Positions 61,221 through 64,000 of a stretch of DNA of 64,000 nt are shown here, in pieces. Made by a program: the position numbers and the translations under genes. How positions within the stretch are numbered: position 1 is the first letter of the stretch; the number at the start of each line of letters is the position of its first letter. Origin of the DNA: Sulfitobacter litoralis. Lineage in GTDB: Bacteria > Pseudomonadota > Alphaproteobacteria > Rhodobacterales > Rhodobacteraceae. The notes below the pieces were generated by a model. The model saw only the letters and a program-made list of their open reading frames with translations, was not told the origin of the DNA and ran no database searches. The stretch covers positions 235,490-299,489 of the forward strand of contig NZ_FNJD01000002.1 of the NCBI RefSeq assembly GCF_900103185.1. The letters are read 5' to 3'.

Positions 61221-63187
61221 AGTATGTCCCCTCGTAGATTAAAGGCAGCCAGTTCGCTTTTGAGAGTTGGTCGGAGTTCCTCCGGGATGGTTCGGAACAA
61301 CGCTTGCCAAGCAGCATGCTCTAATTCCTCCGCATACCCACTGTCAGTCGATCGGTCGGCTTGTAGGCGAGAGAATTCTTCGACAGCGAGCGGTATGGCA
61401 AGATCGTCATGCCAATTCCAGACGGCAGCAGGGCACCGTACACAACTACCGCCCACACATTTTTTAGTGTTCTCAGAGCCAGCCTCGGGCGGTGGCGCTC
61501 CTGATCCGTGACATCGCGCACCGTGAAGTGTAATGCCACCGAGTGCTCGGCGTTCGCTAATGCTCAGAATTTTTCCGTCTCTTCTGAATCGTCTTTGTAC
61601 AATGCCGGGGTTAATTACAAAGCCGTCATCAATCTCAGACCACGCGAGACCTGTAACTTTTGCGTAAGTTTCGAAAAGCTCATTTTTTAATTGGTGTGAA
61701 TTCAGATAGCTTAGGGTAGACGAGGAGTTCACATGGCCCAAGATGGTTTGAGCTGCAAGAAAACCGCTATTCTTTAGTGTGCGGTGAGCTACAACATGTC
61801 GGAAGTCATAGTGCGTTAGGTTTGCAAATTGTGGTTGTAGCTGATTTGGAATAGAAAAATTTGCATTTTTTGGAATCTGCCTGAAAAAAGCGGTCCAAAT
61901 CCGGCTATCAAGGGAAGTGGCAGAGCCCGCGACAGTTTTGCCTTTTTTACTGACGTAGATACAAGACAGCCTCGATAAATCAGCCCAGAAATCGTGATCA
62001 AGGCGCAATTCATCCCAATCAGGGTCTGCTGCATTGGTTCGTTTAAGTTGCTCCGACAAAAGTGCAGTTCTATTTTCGCAGATTCCCCGAAGTCGTGCAG
62101 ATCGGTGTTGCATCCTGTTTAGTGCCCACCATGCCCCACCTTTCCGAGGATTTACGGCTCTGGAGTGCAGCAACCTACCGGTCTTTGGCCTGGTCTGAGG
62201 GGTTAAAGCTACGTATTCACCACCTTTAGGGTTGTCTGGATCTTTCGCAAAAGAAGTGAACCAGTTCCCTTCGAAACTAAAGGATTTAGCCGCGTCGACC
62301 CATCCTATGTCGAGCGTAATAAGAACAACGGTTGCGATCACCTCTTGGGGCGTTGGGAAGAGGGCTTCTGTAAGCTGAGAAGAGGTTCCTCCGCACCAAA
62401 GTTCCCTATTCTTTCGCCCGAGTTCGATCGCCCGTTTACTCTTATTCGCAAGGCTGCTTGTTTTCCATGGAAATAGAGAGGCCTCTTGGTTTATCCATGC
62501 TCCGCTTACCTCACCGTTTATCCATCTGGTTGAGAAGTTAAGGAAGTCAGAGATAACATGTGCAGGATTCTCTCTGTCGCAGCCGTCCTCAGGCGTCACG
62601 CCAATGAAGTAATTTTGATCAATTCGTTCGAGAACTTGGAGACAGTACCGTTTGACGTATGGCTCAAGATCAAGTGGCACGAACTTACTGTACCCGAGAG
62701 AAGAACCTTGTTTGATTGTCGGATATTTGAGAGCTCGCCCTTTATATGTAAGATTGGCATTATCCTGACCTGAACGCGCATGTAGATGTTCGAGAAGTCT
62801 GTTTCCGGTGCTATGCAATTGCGCTCGGTAACTTTTCGAGACACCCGTTTTCTTAATCCAAGCGGCGTGTTCTGCTAAAAGTTCTTCTTCGATCTCAGCC
62901 ACCCTAATAGCGGTGTGGCCCGCCTTATATAAGAATGTGAACAGAGCGTTAAGGTAGGTTCCTAATTGAGATAGGGTTCTTGGGGAGATGGTATTTGCGT
63001 ATGCCTCAATAGCAGGCCGTAGGTCATACATGAGGCCCGGCTGGCCTGCGAATGGGTAGTAAACATCACTCGAAGCGTTTGGCTTGTGTTTTCCATTATA
63101 GTAGTAGCTCAAATCCAATACGGCTTGTCGATTGGCGCACCATACTTTTAGTTCACCTGAGGCGATGGCTTGAGTTCGTAACTTCAT
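61217..63187 (-). CDS. Large tyrosine recombinase B (TnpB-like)
   Basis: A 656-residue tyrosine recombinase. N-terminal SAM-like DNA-binding domain (about 60-140), then a core with the altered box YDFRH (460-464, Tyr where HxxR has His), LGH (483-485) and the nucleophile Y494 (LSYLNSH). The first Arg is not obvious (GWVDAAKSF takes its place). The C-terminus has C559, C577, C582, C585, a likely Zn cluster. ATG 63187 has AAAGG upstream and is chosen over the TTG at 63211. Size and cluster match TnpB of Tn554. Confidence 0.85.
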   Translation of the reverse strand: MKLRTQAIASGELKVWCANRQAVLDLSYYYNGKHKPNASSDVYYPFAGQPGLMYDLRPAIEAYANTISPRTLSQLGTYLNALFTFLYKAGHTAIRVAEIEEELLAEHAAWIKKTGVSKSYRAQLHSTGNRLLEHLHARSGQDNANLTYKGRALKYPTIKQGSSLGYSKFVPLDLEPYVKRYCLQVLERIDQNYFIGVTPEDGCDRENPAHVISDFLNFSTRWINGEVSGAWINQEASLFPWKTSSLANKSKRAIELGRKNRELWCGGTSSQLTEALFPTPQEVIATVVLITLDIGWVDAAKSFSFEGNWFTSFAKDPDNPKGGEYVALTPQTRPKTGRLLHSRAVNPRKGGAWWALNRMQHRSARLRGICENRTALLSEQLKRTNAADPDWDELRLDHDFWADLSRLSCIYVSKKGKTVAGSATSLDSRIWTAFFRQIPKNANFSIPNQLQPQFANLTHYDFRHVVAHRTLKNSGFLAAQTILGHVNSSSTLSYLNSHQLKNELFETYAKVTGLAWSEIDDGFVINPGIVQRRFRRDGKILSISERRALGGITLHGARCHGSGAPPPEAGSENTKKCVGGSCVRCPAAVWNWHDDLAIPLAVEEFSRLQADRSTDSGYAEELEHAAWQALFRTIPEELRPTLKSELAAFNLRGDIL

Positions 63188-63290
63188 AGGTAAAGCCTTT
63201 AATGGAAACAAAATAGACCGCGTCCATGGCTGCCTTCAATAAAGAGAAGATCTACGCGAGGCGGCTCGTCGATTAATGAGACGCGCTACA

Positions 63291-63660
63291 TTATGCTTGT
63301 CCCTTTAAGTGTACGTCGTTGAGCCGGTTTAGCATTTCATGGAACTGCCTGTCGGTTCCAATCCGGCTCCGCGCATGCTTCAGGTAAACTTCAGTCGTCG
63401 ATGTACGGCTGTGCCCCATTTCGAATTTCAAGATTTCGAGCTCAGATTGGACCATGCCCGCTTCCATCAGCGTGGTCATATGAGTCTTTTTGAGCGCTTC
63501 AGCGCGTTGCGCAAGCAATTCTATCAGACGCCAATACGCAAAAGCGTGGCGGGCATTGTGCGGATGCGCTATGACGCTTCTGGATGTTATATCATCCAAG
63601 AATACACGTGATAAAGATTGTCCGAATTTTGGTTCTTTGGTGGTCACGAATACGGGTGCA
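63291..63660 (-). pseudogene. Tyrosine recombinase A, N-terminus lost to IS256
   Basis: The last about 122 residues of a tyrosine recombinase: HNAR (HxxR box), MGHSRTSTTEVY with GH and the nucleophile Tyr. The first catalytic Arg and the DNA-binding domain are missing because an IS256-family element begins at about 63,661. It is followed 79 bases later by recombinase B, so it was the first gene (TnpA-like) of the operon. A continuous frame into the IS exists by chance and would not restore the domain. Confidence 0.85.
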
Positions 63661-64000
63661 GAGAGTGTCCGATCTTCTGTGTAACTGCGATCTGGTCCAT
63701 GCTTCCTGAGAGGAGCAAGGACGATGACCATATCCGAGGAACTGCTGGACGAACTACTGAAGGGCTGCGAGCGGCCTGAAGATCTGCTTGGCGATGCCGG
63801 GCTAATGAAAGAGCTCAAGATCAAGCTGATGGAGCGAATGCTCGGTGCTGAGTTGACGTCACATTTGGGCTATGAAGACGGCAAGGATGCCCCGCCTGAT
63901 CAGACCAACCGTCGCAACGGGTCATCCGCCAAGAGATTGAAGGGGCAAGACGGCGAACTGCCTATCGCTGTGCCACGGGACCGGGACGGTAGCTTCGAAC
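63661..64000. mobile_element. IS256-family insertion sequence, left part
   Basis: The DNA from GAGAGTGTCCGATCTTCTG (63661) on is taken as the IS end, since recombinase A similarity stops here and the transposase starts 63 bases further. The right end and target duplication are outside the window. Confidence 0.75.
63724..64000 (+). CDS. IS256-family transposase, N-terminal part (runs off right edge)
   Basis: 92 codons to the edge, beginning MTISEELLDELLKG and including LKIKLMERMLGAELTSHLGYE and NRRNGSS, the classical N-terminus of IS256 (transposase_mut) enzymes. It makes a DDE-type mutator transposase. Its insertion cut recombinase A. Confidence 0.92.
   Translation, partial: MTISEELLDELLKGCERPEDLLGDAGLMKELKIKLMERMLGAELTSHLGYEDGKDAPPDQTNRRNGSSAKRLKGQDGELPIAVPRDRDGSFE

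Larger units (their letters stand above)
48172..64000. mobile_element. Multi-recombinase defence island inserted in tdk (right end outside window)
   Basis: Everything from the tdk break at about 48,172 to the right edge differs from the flank: lower GC, gene content of recombinases and defence, and no core genes. The element brings a complete tdk, Gabija, a GHKL-HEPN ATPase, HNH protein, RecD-like helicase, two small coiled-coil proteins and three tyrosine recombinases. This resembles Tn554-, RIT- and GMT-type elements, which move with several tyrosine recombinases. The exact left end is set only to within about ten bases, and the right end is not seen. Confidence 0.85.

Overview
The window reads as a chromosome segment from an alphaproteobacterium of the Rhodobacteraceae (Roseobacter group). 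This rests on the GC-rich code, a five-gene F1 atpHAGDC cluster without F0 genes beside it, family-typical genes (DUF2125, DUF1150, DUF2161, a Hint-domain protein, a fused ATP sulfurylase/APS kinase, an Lrp regulator divergent from trxB), and a TTAA-N7-TTAA CtrA-type site. I cannot name a species from the sequence alone.

Layout. 1-48 kb is ordinary core genome. A response-regulator gene start lies behind a CtrA-like box. It is followed by rpsD with a structured leader, hisC-tyrC, chaC, a MotA/MotB-like envelope pair, an M23 peptidase with clpA, gloB, atpHAGDC, prs, and a run of metabolic genes (threonine aldolase, ribF, MaoC, HAD). Next come a TetR/AhpD-like divergent pair with twin operators, ppaC, groESL with a CIRCE element, an orphan phnM, purEK, hsp20, sat-cysC, trxB/lrp, the pgeF-midA-lgt operon, ubiK, proC and a D-2-hydroxyacid dehydrogenase.

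At about 48.17 kb the core genome stops inside a thymidine kinase gene. Only the last third of the resident tdk (minus strand) remains. From there to the right edge the DNA is visibly poorer in GC and is a mobile defence island. In order it carries: a complete, diverged thymidine kinase that could replace the broken one; a two-gene Gabija anti-phage system (gajA-gajB); a MORC-like GHKL ATPase with a HEPN-like C-terminus; an HNH protein; and a tightly coupled operon (each gene overlapping the next by 4-8 bases) of two very large tyrosine recombinases, two small coiled-coil proteins and a RecD-like helicase. A first, ordinary-sized tyrosine recombinase at the head of this operon has been cut by an IS256-family element that runs off the right edge.

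Main inference: this is a Tn554/RIT/GMT-like multi-recombinase element that targets tdk codons around the conserved GLR-x-DF motif, brings its own tdk to repair the damage, and carries anti-phage cargo. The recombinase set with a coupled RecD-like helicase, and the GHKL-HEPN protein, are the least familiar parts. The IS256 insertion probably immobilised this copy. The missing front part of the resident tdk should lie beyond the right edge.
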